A stretch of 64,000 nt of DNA from Nostoc sp. CHAB 5824 (GTDB taxonomy: Bacteria; Cyanobacteriota; Cyanobacteriia; Cyanobacteriales; Nostocaceae): NCBI RefSeq assembly GCF_020829665.1, contig NZ_JAIVFT010000017.1, positions 1-64,000 on the forward strand. The letters run 5' to 3'. The number at the start of each line of letters is the position of its first letter. The first letter of the stretch is position 1. Below are positions 27,050 to 35,736 of the stretch, piece after piece. A model generated the notes under the pieces. It did not search any database. It saw only the letters and a list, made by a program, of their open reading frames with translations, and was not told the origin of the DNA. The translations under genes and the position numbers were made by a program.

Positions 27050-28213
27050 TCACAACCGAGCAATTACCGACTTGAGCACAGAAGCCATAGCCTCTATACT
27101 ATAGTGTTCCACACATCTTTCTCTTGCCTTGATACCTTGCTGGTTTGCTAACTCTAAATTTTGAAAAATCAATTGAATTTGTTCAGCAATCTGTTCAGGA
27201 CAAGCAGGCTCGACTAAATAACCAGTATTACCTAAAATTTGGGGAATATCTCCAACTCGTGTTGATAATACAGGTTTAGCCATTGCCATTCCATCTGTCA
27301 ACTTCAGAGGAAATTGAGCACGAGTTTCTGGGGTATCTCGCTGGGGAACGACTACAATGTGAGCCGCTGCTACCAAATCAGGCATAACATCAGCTGGATA
27401 CTTTGGTAATTTGATAATCCAGCGTCCCCACTTTTGTTGAAGTTGCTGATCGTAATCATCATAAGGACTGCCACCTACAATTACTAGTCTTAAGTCTGGC
27501 TGATTAATTTTATCGAGTGCTATAAGAACATCTTCTAGACCTTTATAGGGTCTTGGCGCACCAGGAAACATTAAAATACGATATTCAGATAAACCATAAC
27601 GATTTCTGCTAGACTCAGCATCATATCTAGTGGGATCAAATAAAGAAGTATCCTTACCATTGGGAACAAATGTACCGCCAAAACGTTGCTGCAAAAATTT
27701 AGTATGCACCGTTACAGCATCAGCGCTACTTACTAAACCTTCCATCCATTTCACGTAAAAAGGATGATAAGGATTCCTAAGTGCGCCGTCTGGTTTCAAC
27801 AATTCCCTAACTAATTGTTTAGGTGTGGGATGATAATCCCATTCATCGCCACCGTACCAACTAAGTTCCCAATCATCTATGTCTAAAATTAACGGTTTTT
27901 GGCTAAATATTTTCTTTAGTAGCGCAACTCCAAAACTCGCTATTTGTGGTTTTATAGCGTAAATTATATCTCCATTAATTTTTGGTAAAATTTTGCTAAT
28001 TTCTCCAAAAAACTCTGGAAAATTTTTGCCTGGTAAATTATAAACGTTTAATTCTGATGGTAAATTTCGATATAAGTTATTTCCAAATAAAAAACCCATT
28101 ATTTCAACTTCATATTCTAAATTTTTTAGGGCTGTTGCTATCAAGTATGCACGCAAAATAGCTGCACTTGATAAATCGGAAACCAACAGCGATATTTTGG
28201 AAAACTTTTTCAC
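27050..28213 (-). CDS. GT4-family glycosyltransferase
   Basis: The protein has 387 residues from the GTG at 28213, where the sequence becomes family-like (KKFSKISLLVSDLSSAAILRAYLIA). A TTG at 28246 is the alternative and would overlap the preceding gene. It has a GT-B fold with ILMFPGAPRPYKGLEDVLIALDKI at the domain junction, LRLVIVGGSPYDDYDQQL, and AAHIVVVPQRDTPETRAQFPLKLTDGMAMAKPVLST, which has the donor-binding E/D and G pattern of GT4. The internal DIDDWELSWYGGDEW is typical of a subgroup of bacterial polysaccharide enzymes. It is separated from the ABC exporter by 231 bases, which may hold a second promoter. The substrate is unknown. Confidence 0.82.
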   Translation of the reverse strand: MKKFSKISLLVSDLSSAAILRAYLIATALKNLEYEVEIMGFLFGNNLYRNLPSELNVYNLPGKNFPEFFGEISKILPKINGDIIYAIKPQIASFGVALLKKIFSQKPLILDIDDWELSWYGGDEWDYHPTPKQLVRELLKPDGALRNPYHPFYVKWMEGLVSSADAVTVHTKFLQQRFGGTFVPNGKDTSLFDPTRYDAESSRNRYGLSEYRILMFPGAPRPYKGLEDVLIALDKINQPDLRLVIVGGSPYDDYDQQLQQKWGRWIIKLPKYPADVMPDLVAAAHIVVVPQRDTPETRAQFPLKLTDGMAMAKPVLSTRVGDIPQILGNTGYLVEPACPEQIAEQIQLIFQNLELANQQGIKARERCVEHYSIEAMASVLKSVIARL

Positions 28214-28230
28214 TATTTTAATACTTATTT

Positions 28231-29073
28231 TTATTTGATGCGCCAAGGATTTGTAACTTGATTCGGTAAAAATACTTTAGCGAATCTGTCAAAAATCCTT
28301 GTATATAAGGAACGACTAATATTTTTAGCATATTGAGGTCGATAAGGATAGGTACAGTGAAGGACTTTAATGTTATCTTGAACATTATAAGCATCCTGCC
28401 ACTTACTGAGATAATTATAGGTAGGTGGCAGTATTTTCATGTGAGGACGTACAGATGCGATCGCAGAAGCAAAAGCTCCTTGATCCTTTAGGAGCAATTT
28501 ATCTTGGTTATTTTTGACAATCTCAAAATAATATTGGAATTTTTCAAAAAATATTTTGGTTACTTCTGTTTTACGAAAAGCCATAAAACCGCCATTATAC
28601 TGCACACTATCTGCTTGTAATGGTAAGCCTACAGATTGCAGAATTGGCAAAACATTTGGCAAAAGGTCTTCCTGTTTACCACGTAATAAATTTGTAGCCT
28701 TAAGAATAGAAGGTTGCACATCTTCAGTTAGTAAAAAGTCATATTCGTCTAAATATTCAAATACATCATTGATATCCGAAAGTAAACAAATATCAGAATC
28801 TAAGTAAATAGTTTTATCAAAATCAGAAGCCGCATATAGAGCCAATTTTGCTTGCCGCGATGCTAAAACAGTATTTTCATTTGCAGGCGCTGGCTTTAAA
28901 ATTACATTTTTGAATGCCTTTAGCAAGGGATGAAGAATTATTGGAACTTGGTCAATTAAAATAATAATCGGCTCTTGATGAAACTTCCTAACCGCCGCTA
29001 AAAAATGAATGCAATCTTGAAAAGAGTAAAGTCCTGTTAGAATTGTAATAAACCCTTTAGTTTGTGTTGACAT
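28231..29073 (-). CDS. GT8-like glycosyltransferase
   Basis: The 280-residue protein has FITILTGLYSFQDCIHFLAAVRKF at the N terminus, the DxD motif in KTIYLDSDICLLSDI, YNGGFMAFRK and KDQGAFASAI, all placed as in GT-A enzymes of the GT8 type. The C-terminal part has DNIKVLHCTYPYRPQ, where His-Cys may be the third metal-ligand region. It is the first gene of the minus-strand island, with 370 bases upstream that must hold a promoter. The next gene begins 17 bases after its stop or slightly inside it. The acceptor is unknown. Confidence 0.75.
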   Translation of the reverse strand: MSTQTKGFITILTGLYSFQDCIHFLAAVRKFHQEPIIILIDQVPIILHPLLKAFKNVILKPAPANENTVLASRQAKLALYAASDFDKTIYLDSDICLLSDINDVFEYLDEYDFLLTEDVQPSILKATNLLRGKQEDLLPNVLPILQSVGLPLQADSVQYNGGFMAFRKTEVTKIFFEKFQYYFEIVKNNQDKLLLKDQGAFASAIASVRPHMKILPPTYNYLSKWQDAYNVQDNIKVLHCTYPYRPQYAKNISRSLYTRIFDRFAKVFLPNQVTNPWRIK

Positions 29074-29445
29074 AAATCAAATAATAATTGTTGCTTTTTT
29101 GAAAATAAATCTGGATTTTTAGTAAATTCGATAAATTAGAGATAAGCAAAATATGAACTTAGCGATTTCTTATTTTTAAGTCAAAAAATAATAGAATAAA
29201 TCTAACTTTGTATTTGTAACTATTCCCAGAGAAATTTCACTGATAAATTCATCTGAAGTTGACTTAGTTTAAGTATAATTACCGTGTAAGCACGGTTGTA
29301 TAATATCATAGTTAATATTGCAGTATAGTTAGAATAAATAAAGTATAAATACTTAATATAGCTTAGGGAGGTAGCACTATTATTCACTGGAATGTAGTAT
29401 TGCTACTCAATACCAAACATTTATGTTGTAAGGGAGGCAGAGGTA
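29074..29445. other. Gene-free divergent promoter region
   Basis: The 372 AT-rich bases separate the glycan island (minus) from gloB (plus) and should contain both promoters. A GGGAGG purine run at 29367-29372 and AGGGAGGCAGAGG about 10 bases before the gloB ATG are visible. I see no gene or repeat. Confidence 0.5.
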
Positions 29446-30219
29446 ATGCAGGTAATCCGTCTAGAAGCACTCTCAGACAACTACATATTCTTGTTGCATG
29501 ACGAGAAACAAAATATCGCCGCTGTTGTCGATCCAGCGGAGTCTCAACCAGTATTAAAGAAACTGGCAGAATTAAAAGCTGAGTTAGTAGCAATTTTCAA
29601 CACGCACCACCATAACGATCATGTAGGTGGTAATAAGCAATTAATAGAACAATTCCCCCAACTCATAGTTTATGGAGGAGCGGAGGATCGTGGTAGAATT
29701 CCCGGACAGCAGGTGTTTTTACAACAAGGCGATCGCGTCCAGTTTGCAGACCGAATAGCTGAAGTTGTCTTTGTTCCCGGACATACCCGTGCTCACATCG
29801 TTTACTACTTTCCCCCAGAAAAAGCTGGCGAGACAGGCGATTTATTTTGTGGCGATACCTTATTTTCTGGCGGTTGCGGTCGCTTGTTTGAAGGAACACC
29901 GAGCCAAATGGTAGACTCTTTAAGCAAACTGCGCTCTCTACCTGATGATACACGCGTCTGGTGTGCCCACGAATACACCCTAAAAAATCTGCAATTTGCC
30001 CTAACTGTGGATGGTGACAATAGCGACTTACAAAGACGCTTCAATGAAGTGAAGACTTACCGTAGTCAAGGAGAAGCTACCATCCCCTCGCTGCTGGGAG
30101 TGGAGAAGCGAACCAATCCCTTTTTACGCTGGGATCAGCAATCATTACAATTAACTGTTAAAAGTAGCGATGCAGTCCAAACCTTTGCGCGGATAAGGGA
30201 AATGAGAAATAACTTTTAG
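29446..30219 (+). CDS. gloB: Hydroxyacylglutathione hydrolase (glyoxalase II)
   Basis: The 257-residue metallo-beta-lactamase-fold enzyme has the intact metal motif THHHNDHVGG (binuclear Zn/Fe site), a second ligand His in VPGHTRAHIVYY, the bridging Asp in FCGDTLFSGGCGRLFEG, and the C-terminal VWCAHEYTLKNLQFA with R-x5-TIPS-like substrate-binding residues (ATIPSLLGVEKRTNPFLR). It hydrolyses S-D-lactoylglutathione to D-lactate and glutathione in methylglyoxal detoxification. The start is supported by a strong purine run. It appears monocistronic and does not share features with the glycan genes upstream. Confidence 0.95.
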   Translation: MQVIRLEALSDNYIFLLHDEKQNIAAVVDPAESQPVLKKLAELKAELVAIFNTHHHNDHVGGNKQLIEQFPQLIVYGGAEDRGRIPGQQVFLQQGDRVQFADRIAEVVFVPGHTRAHIVYYFPPEKAGETGDLFCGDTLFSGGCGRLFEGTPSQMVDSLSKLRSLPDDTRVWCAHEYTLKNLQFALTVDGDNSDLQRRFNEVKTYRSQGEATIPSLLGVEKRTNPFLRWDQQSLQLTVKSSDAVQTFARIREMRNNF

Positions 30220-30441
30220 TCATTAGTCATTTGTCATTAATTATTCTTCCCCTGCTTCCCCTGCTCACTCATCTCCCCACTCCCCTATTCAATTCAATTT
30301 TCTCTAATAGTTGCGATCGCACCCTTCCTTTCGCTACGATCTGTAAGCTTTAGGGTATAGGCAAAGAAGCTTGGAATACAGCACTGACATTGTGAGCTAT
30401 CTTACCCAAACCCGAATTAATCAGATTTTACAGGAAAAACG

Positions 30442-30900
30442 ATGGCGAAACGCGTACAGTTAGTTTTAAATCAGGATATCAGCAAGCTGGGAAAATCTGG
30501 CGACTTAGTGGAAGTAGCTCCTGGCTACGCTCGTAATTATCTGATTCCCCAGAAATTGGCAACCAATGCCACTCCTGGTATTCTCAAGCAAGTAGAACGC
30601 CGTCGTGAGCAAGAGCGTCAACGGCAATTAGAACTTAGACAACAAGCTCTTGAGCAAAAAGAATCTTTAGAAAAAGTTGGCAGCTTGACAATTGCCAAGC
30701 AAGTTGGTGAAAACGAAGCAATTTTCGGTACTATCACCACCCAAGATGTTGCCGATGCGATTAAGGCAGCCACCGGTCAAGAAATCGATCGGCGTGGAAT
30801 TACCATCCCCGATATTAACCACCTTGGTACTTATCAAGCCGAAATCAAGCTGCATTCGGAAGTAGCGGCACAAGTCGATATTCAAGTCGTTGCTAGCTAG
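30442..30900 (+). CDS. rplI: 50S ribosomal protein L9
   Basis: The 152-residue protein has the N-terminal L9 signature GKSGDLVEVAPGYARNYLIP (residues 17-36), the long central helix (QVERRREQERQRQLELRQQA), and a C-terminal domain with GTITTQDVADAI and IPDINHLGTYQAEIKLH. It binds 23S rRNA near the L1 stalk. dnaB follows after 75 bases on the same strand, and linkage of rplI to dnaB is common in bacteria. A 20-bp palindrome lies between them. Confidence 0.97.
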   Translation: MAKRVQLVLNQDISKLGKSGDLVEVAPGYARNYLIPQKLATNATPGILKQVERRREQERQRQLELRQQALEQKESLEKVGSLTIAKQVGENEAIFGTITTQDVADAIKAATGQEIDRRGITIPDINHLGTYQAEIKLHSEVAAQVDIQVVAS

Positions 30901-30931
30901 GAGAGCAGAGGAAGCACGCTAACTCTTGTAC

Positions 30932-30951
30932 AGACGCGATTAATCGCGTCT
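30932..30951. repeat. Palindrome AGACGCGATTAATCGCGTCT, copy 1
   Basis: A perfect 20-base palindrome is followed by TT, 31 bases after the rplI stop. The same 20 bases plus four preceding bases (GTAC) recur at 57733-57756. It may act as a weak terminator or attenuator between rplI and dnaB, or simply be a dispersed repeat. Confidence 0.7.
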
Positions 30952-30975
30952 TTCATCTCAAAACTAAAATCGTTT

Positions 30976-33606
30976 ATGGCTGAAGAACTGAGTTTTCACT
31001 TGTCTGGTAGCGATCGCCTCCCACCACAAAATATTGAGGCGGAAGAAGCGATTTTGGGTGGTATTTTACTAGATCCAGAAGCGATTAGTCGAGTTAGCGA
31101 TCGCCTCCTTTCAGAAGCTTTTTACATTAGCGCTCACAAAGATATTTATCAAGCAGCTGTAAGGCTCCACGCCCAAGGTAAACCCACAGATTTACTCTCA
31201 GTCACAAGTTGGCTGACTGACCATGAGATCCTTGCCCGCATTGGTGGCAGAAATAAATTAGCAACTCTGGTAGACCGTACAGTGTCAGCTGTGAACATCG
31301 ACGCCTTAGCAGGGTTGGTGATGGAAAAATACCTGCGGCGACAGTTAATTAAAGCTGGCAATGAAATTGTACATCTTGGTTACGAGACAGAAACCGAATT
31401 ACCAACTGTTTTAGATCAGGCGGAACAGAAAGTCTTTGCCGTTACTCAAGAACGCCCTCAATCGGGTTTAGTTCACATAAGTGACACTCTAATTAATAAT
31501 TTCCAGGATATTGAGGATCGAAATCAAGGCATCGCCTTACCTGGTATTCCGTGTGGATTTTACGATTTAGATGCCATGACCAGCGGCTTTCAGCGTTCTG
31601 ATTTGATTATTGTCGCGGGCCGCCCATCAATGGGAAAAACAGCATTTTGCTTAAACCTTGCTCATAATATCGCCGCTTCTTATAAATTACCAGTTGCGGT
31701 TTTCAGCTTGGAAATGTCCAAAGAGCAACTGACACAACGGCTATTAGCTAGTGAGGCGCAAATTGAAAGTAGTTATCTGCGGACTGGACGCTTGAGCCAA
31801 ACACAGTGGGAACCTTTAAGCCGTGCTATTGGTATCCTTTCCGAGATGCCAATTTATATTGACGACACGCCGAATATTACAGTTACACAAATGCGTAGTC
31901 AGGCAAGAAGACTGCAAGCTGAACTTGGAATCGAACTGGGTTTGATTGTAATAGATTACTTGCAATTGATGGAAGGAGCAGGCGATAATCGAGTTCAAGA
32001 ATTATCAAAAATTACCCGTCAACTCAAAGGTTTGGCACGCGAATTATCTGTACCAGTTATTGCCTTATCTCAGTTGAGTCGAGGGGTGGAAGCACGTACC
32101 AACAAGCGTCCGATGTTATCTGATTTGAGAGAATCAGGTTGTTTGACAGGTGACACCCTGGTAACTTTGGCCGATAGCGGCTTGCAAGTGCCAATTAGGG
32201 AATTAGCAGGTAAATCTGATTTTGCAGTTTGGGCGTTAAATCAAGCCACAATGCAACTAGAGAAGGCAATTGTTAGCCATGCCTTTTCTACCGGCATCAA
32301 GCCTGTGTTTACCTTAATAACTCGATTGGGGCGAAAAATTCGCGCCACAGGCAATCATAAATTCCTAACAATTGATGGTTGGTGCAGACTAGATGAATTA
32401 AGTCCTAAAGAACATCTGTGCTTACCTAGACATCTGCCTAGTCCTGGTGAACCAACCATGACTTATGCTGAGGTTGCATTATTGGGACATTTAATTGGCG
32501 ACGGTTGTACTTTGCCACGTCATGCCATACAATACACCACCAGAGAGATAGATTTAGCTGAGAATGTTGCTTTTTTAGCAAGAGAAGTTTTTGGAGATTC
32601 AATCGTTCCGAGAATTTCACCTGAACGTGGCTGGTATCAAGTTTACTTGTCCGCAACAAAACGCCTAACTCATAGTGTTAGAAATCCAATAGCCAAATGG
32701 CTAGACTCTCTGGGTGTTTTTGGTTTAAGGTCTTACGAAAAATTTGTACCTCAAGACTTGTTTTCGCAACCGCAAGAGTTAATAGCTTGCTTTTTAAGGC
32801 ACCTTTGGAGTACAGATGGTTCCATAAAATTGGTTGCAGGAAAAAAGCCAAGACCTATTGCGTATTATGCAAGTAGCAGCGAGAGACTGGCTTTTGAAGT
32901 ACAGACGCTTTTGTTAAGGTTTGGTATTAATGCAAGGCTGAGAATAGTTCCTCAAGTTGGCAAAGGTAGAGACCAGTATCATGTAATAATTACCGGGAAA
33001 CCTGATCTTGAGTTATTTATTCTTCATGTTGGAGCAGTAGGAAAATACAAGCTAAGTTCATTGCAAGAAATTTCTGAACACCTTGAAAACTGCATTCATA
33101 ACACTAACAGAGATATAATTCCCAAATGTGTTTGGAAAACACATGCTGTACCTGCAATGCAAGCTGTTGGTCTTACCACACGGGTATTAGATTCCCACCT
33201 TGAAACATCCTATTGTGGCTCTACGCTTTATAAAGCAAATTTAAGTCGAGAAAGAGCTTTAAAAGTTGCCAATGTTGTTCAATCAAATAAACTGCTTGCC
33301 CTTGCCAATAGCGATATTTATTGGGATGAAATAGTTTCAATTGAACGTAGTAAAGAGGAAGAAGTGTTTGACCTTACCGTTCCTAGTTTGAATAACTTTG
33401 TTGCCAATAATATTGTTGTTCACAATTCTATTGAACAAGACGCAGATTTAGTAATAATGTTATACCGCGATGAATATTACTCTCCAGATACTCCCGATCG
33501 CGGCATTGCAGAAGTAATTATAGCTAAACATCGCAACGGGCCTACAGGTACTGCAAAACTTTTGTTCAATCCACAGTTTACAAAGTTTCAAAATTTAAAA
33601 ATTTAG
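30976..33606 (+). CDS. dnaB: Replicative DNA helicase DnaB precursor containing an intein
   Basis: The precursor has 876 residues. N-extein 1-388 has the DnaB N-terminal domain (LPPQNIEAEEAILGGILLD), a linker and the RecA-like core with Walker A GRPSMGKT (215-222), Walker B LGLIVIDYLQLM and LRESG at the junction. Intein 389-817 follows, then C-extein 818-876 (SIEQDADLVIMLYRDEYY, then AKHRNGPTGT). The spliced helicase would have 447 residues, the usual DnaB length. As a hexamer it unwinds DNA at the fork with DnaG primase. The insertion point, between the Gly of LRESG and the Ser of SIEQDADL, is the one known from Synechocystis DnaB. Splicing must occur for viability unless another dnaB exists. 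Confidence 0.96.
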   Translation: MAEELSFHLSGSDRLPPQNIEAEEAILGGILLDPEAISRVSDRLLSEAFYISAHKDIYQAAVRLHAQGKPTDLLSVTSWLTDHEILARIGGRNKLATLVDRTVSAVNIDALAGLVMEKYLRRQLIKAGNEIVHLGYETETELPTVLDQAEQKVFAVTQERPQSGLVHISDTLINNFQDIEDRNQGIALPGIPCGFYDLDAMTSGFQRSDLIIVAGRPSMGKTAFCLNLAHNIAASYKLPVAVFSLEMSKEQLTQRLLASEAQIESSYLRTGRLSQTQWEPLSRAIGILSEMPIYIDDTPNITVTQMRSQARRLQAELGIELGLIVIDYLQLMEGAGDNRVQELSKITRQLKGLARELSVPVIALSQLSRGVEARTNKRPMLSDLRESGCLTGDTLVTLADSGLQVPIRELAGKSDFAVWALNQATMQLEKAIVSHAFSTGIKPVFTLITRLGRKIRATGNHKFLTIDGWCRLDELSPKEHLCLPRHLPSPGEPTMTYAEVALLGHLIGDGCTLPRHAIQYTTREIDLAENVAFLAREVFGDSIVPRISPERGWYQVYLSATKRLTHSVRNPIAKWLDSLGVFGLRSYEKFVPQDLFSQPQELIACFLRHLWSTDGSIKLVAGKKPRPIAYYASSSERLAFEVQTLLLRFGINARLRIVPQVGKGRDQYHVIITGKPDLELFILHVGAVGKYKLSSLQEISEHLENCIHNTNRDIIPKCVWKTHAVPAMQAVGLTTRVLDSHLETSYCGSTLYKANLSRERALKVANVVQSNKLLALANSDIYWDEIVSIERSKEEEVFDLTVPSLNNFVANNIVVHNSIEQDADLVIMLYRDEYYSPDTPDRGIAEVIIAKHRNGPTGTAKLLFNPQFTKFQNLKI
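32140..33426 (+). mobile_element. DnaB intein with LAGLIDADG homing endonuclease
   Basis: The 429-residue intein starts with Cys389 (block A, CLTGDTLVTL). Block B is RATGNHKFLT with the conserved His. The end is VFDLTVPSLNNFVANNIVVHN, with the penultimate His and final Asn817, and it is followed by Ser818 as extein nucleophile. The central part has both dodecapeptide motifs of a LAGLIDADG nuclease (ALLGHLIGDGC and CFLRHLWSTDGSI), each with its catalytic Asp. It is a full-length element, unlike the mini-inteins made from this site. All residues needed for splicing and probably for cleavage of an empty dnaB allele are present. Confidence 0.95.
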
Positions 33607-33673
33607 CTATTGAATTGGGGACTGGGAACTAGGGGAGTAGGTAAAACCATGCCCAATGCCCAGTCCCTAGCCT

Positions 33674-34195
33674 CTACTTAACTCCCAGCAATTCCACATC
33701 AAACAGCAAAGTGGCGTTGGGTGGAATCACGCCACCAGCACCACGAGAGCCATAACCTAACTCTGAGGGGATGATTAACTGACGACGACCGCCTACTTTC
33801 ATGGTGCTAAGTCCTTCGTCCCATCCTTTGATTACCTGCCCAATGCCAATTTTAAAGCTGAAAGGTTGGCCGCGATCGCGTGAACTATCAAACTTAGTAC
33901 CATCTTCTAAAGTGCCGACATAGTGAACTTCAACCGTTTGTCCAGGTTGAGGAGTCGCCCCAGTCCCCTCTTTTAACTCGACATACTTCAATCCAGAGGG
34001 GGTGGTTACGGCATTCGCATCAGACATAGTATTGCTCGCAATTAGAGTATTATTTTCAGTTACAGTTGTGGGCGCTGGCGGCGTTTGGGTTAACTGGGCA
34101 GCAATGGCAGTATTCTGTTTACTGCCTACTTGCCCCACAACCAAAAGCACAACACATACCAGCATGAACGCCACGCTGAGGAAAATTGGTTTCAA
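33674..34195 (-). CDS. FKBP-type peptidyl-prolyl cis-trans isomerase, secreted or lumenal
   Basis: The 173-residue protein has an N-terminal hydrophobic segment (about residues 5-22) as signal or anchor, a Thr/Pro/Asn-rich linker, and a complete FKBP domain (about 65-173). The domain has VEVHYVGTLEDGTKFDSS, GQVIKGWDEGLSTMKVGGRRQLIIPSELGYG and IPPNATLLFDVELL. The pocket residues Tyr, Asp, Phe, Val-Ile and Trp of FKBP12-like enzymes are visible. It isomerises Xaa-Pro bonds in the thylakoid lumen or periplasm. It converges on dnaB with a 67-base gap. A phasin-like gene lies upstream on the same strand. Confidence 0.92.
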   Translation of the reverse strand: MKPIFLSVAFMLVCVVLLVVGQVGSKQNTAIAAQLTQTPPAPTTVTENNTLIASNTMSDANAVTTPSGLKYVELKEGTGATPQPGQTVEVHYVGTLEDGTKFDSSRDRGQPFSFKIGIGQVIKGWDEGLSTMKVGGRRQLIIPSELGYGSRGAGGVIPPNATLLFDVELLGVK

Positions 34196-34273
34196 AATCA
34201 GTTCTCCTTACTTAGGTATCCTGGCAAAAAGATTACCAACAGGACACATTTAGTTTAAATCAGAAAGGACATC

Positions 34274-34597
34274 CTAACGCCAAAGCTTATTTTCTAAATC
34301 GCGCAATTGACGCTCTAAACGATCAATTCTACCGCGCAGTTCGTCCACTTCTGACTGGCGAGCTACCCCCAAATCTTGCATCATATTTCGCATTTGTCGT
34401 TGCATTTGGACATCGAAGTTTCCCTGCTCCGACTTTAACTGCTGGGCAATATCATCTATAACTGCCTTGGCTTGCTCAGGATTGAGCTTACCGTCTTTAA
34501 CTAAATCGTCACTGACTTGGCGCAGTTTTTCTGCTACTAAAGATGTTGTACCAAGACCCACCATCATTAGCTGTTGCAACCAGTTGTTGCTTTCCAT
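34274..34597 (-). CDS. Phasin-like coiled-coil protein
   Basis: The small 107-residue protein has a short hydrophobic start (WLQQLMMVGLGTTSLVAEKLRQ), a segment LNPEQAKAVIDDIAQQLKSEQ and a C-terminal coiled coil (EVDELRGRIDRLERQLRDLENKLW). The layout matches the phasin/UbiK-type small proteins annotated in cyanobacteria as phasin family. Phasins coat polyhydroxyalkanoate granules, but no PHA genes are in the window and the actual role is open. It lies 78 bases upstream of the FKBP gene on the same strand. Confidence 0.65.
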   Translation of the reverse strand: MESNNWLQQLMMVGLGTTSLVAEKLRQVSDDLVKDGKLNPEQAKAVIDDIAQQLKSEQGNFDVQMQRQMRNMMQDLGVARQSEVDELRGRIDRLERQLRDLENKLWR

Positions 34598-35325
34598 ACT
34601 CCCTTCCTCTTACTTATTTCAAACCAGCCAATCATTGCTCCTGAGTGTAGGCAATCAAGCTATGCTAAAAGCGTGGTTATTCTAGCCTACATCTCTATTT
34701 TGGCAAATTAGCAAACACAGAGATCACAGGGTGTGCATATAGAACGGCTCAAGTTTAAGGTTGTCCCGAATTTAAGGGAAAATTTTATCCAGAAGGACGT
34801 ACAAATTTGGACGATAGCGCTGGTTAAATACTCTAGATTTCTTGGTAAAGAGGTTTAAATCAGCCTCAATGACCACACAGAAGTTATCCTTATCATTTGT
34901 TGGGCAACACTGGAGCAGTGGAAAGCCATACCCCAAGCAGATTGCAGACTAGTGAAGATAAATTAATCTAAGCGCTGAGACAATCTTATTTAGTAGTGGA
35001 GTCAGCAAAGTATCAAGTACGGAAATTTCCCCATTTCTAGGTGAAAGATTACTCTCAACTCGTAAAGAAGGAGCTTAACAAGAGGGAAAGTTCCACCATA
35101 GTAACTAGTGAAGCGAACGCCCCAAAAAATTATAAGAATCCAACTTGAGTTTTGCCAAGTATACTGAAAACCAAAACCTGATTTGGCAATCTTTCAGTCA
35201 GCTTGGCTTTTCAAAAATCAAATCTGATTCCCATATTATAAAATGGGTTAGAGGTTAGATAAACCCATTGCTTTTAAAACTTAAAGCATCTTCTTCGCAT
35301 CCACATTCTTTAAAGTAGGGAGAAG
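34598..35325. other. Gene-free stretch with a dispersed sequence block
   Basis: The 728 bases hold no credible gene. The part next to 34597 should hold the phasin promoter. The block 35189-35240 matches 12265-12316. Some AAGGAG and GGAG runs occur (near 35066) without a following frame. Confidence 0.45.
35189..35240 (+). repeat. Dispersed sequence block, copy 2
   Basis: It shares the 17-base identical core TTTTCAAAAATCAAATC and flanking similarity with 12265-12316, in the same orientation. Its nature is unknown. Confidence 0.5.
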
Positions 35326-35736
35326 TTAAATTTTCGCACGCCATTTCTGAAAGGCTATCTCGTAATCCTCTGTTTTACTTTGATAAACACTCCACCAATG
35401 AAAAAATAGTCCTAACCCCCATCCTAATACTGGGAAGATAGCCCAAAAATAACTCGGACTAGTTATTAAATTCAAAAGAATAAGGAATAAATTCACCGCT
35501 AGGAAGGTAACAAGGTGTGCCCAAAAAGCTCTACGTCGGAAAGTATTAAATGTGCGTAGCGAACGTTCCTCTTCTTGTTGAGTTAACCAATTTTTTTCAG
35601 TTGTTTTCAAAATATCAGAAGAAATACCTAACTCAGATGCCATTTCTATAAGCTGTTCTTGTGAAAATTCACCTTCCTGTTTACGAGTAAGTGCTATTTG
35701 AAGGATTTTTTGCACATCTTCTGAATCGTAAGTCAT
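35326..35736 (-). CDS. 2TM-domain membrane protein
   Basis: The 136-residue protein has a soluble N-terminal helical part (VQKILQIALTRKQEGEFSQEQLIEMASELGISSDIL), reminiscent of a small SHOCT/HTH-like module. A 2TM domain follows: RRAFWAHLVTFLAVNLFLILLNL, then FWAIFPVLGWGLGLFFHWWSVY and a short cytosolic tail. This 2TM pattern (HxxxFxxVNxxL, G-x-G-x4-H) is widespread in bacteria, sometimes fused to histidine kinases. It stands alone. The function is unknown. Confidence 0.75.
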   Translation of the reverse strand: MTYDSEDVQKILQIALTRKQEGEFSQEQLIEMASELGISSDILKTTEKNWLTQQEEERSLRTFNTFRRRAFWAHLVTFLAVNLFLILLNLITSPSYFWAIFPVLGWGLGLFFHWWSVYQSKTEDYEIAFQKWRAKI

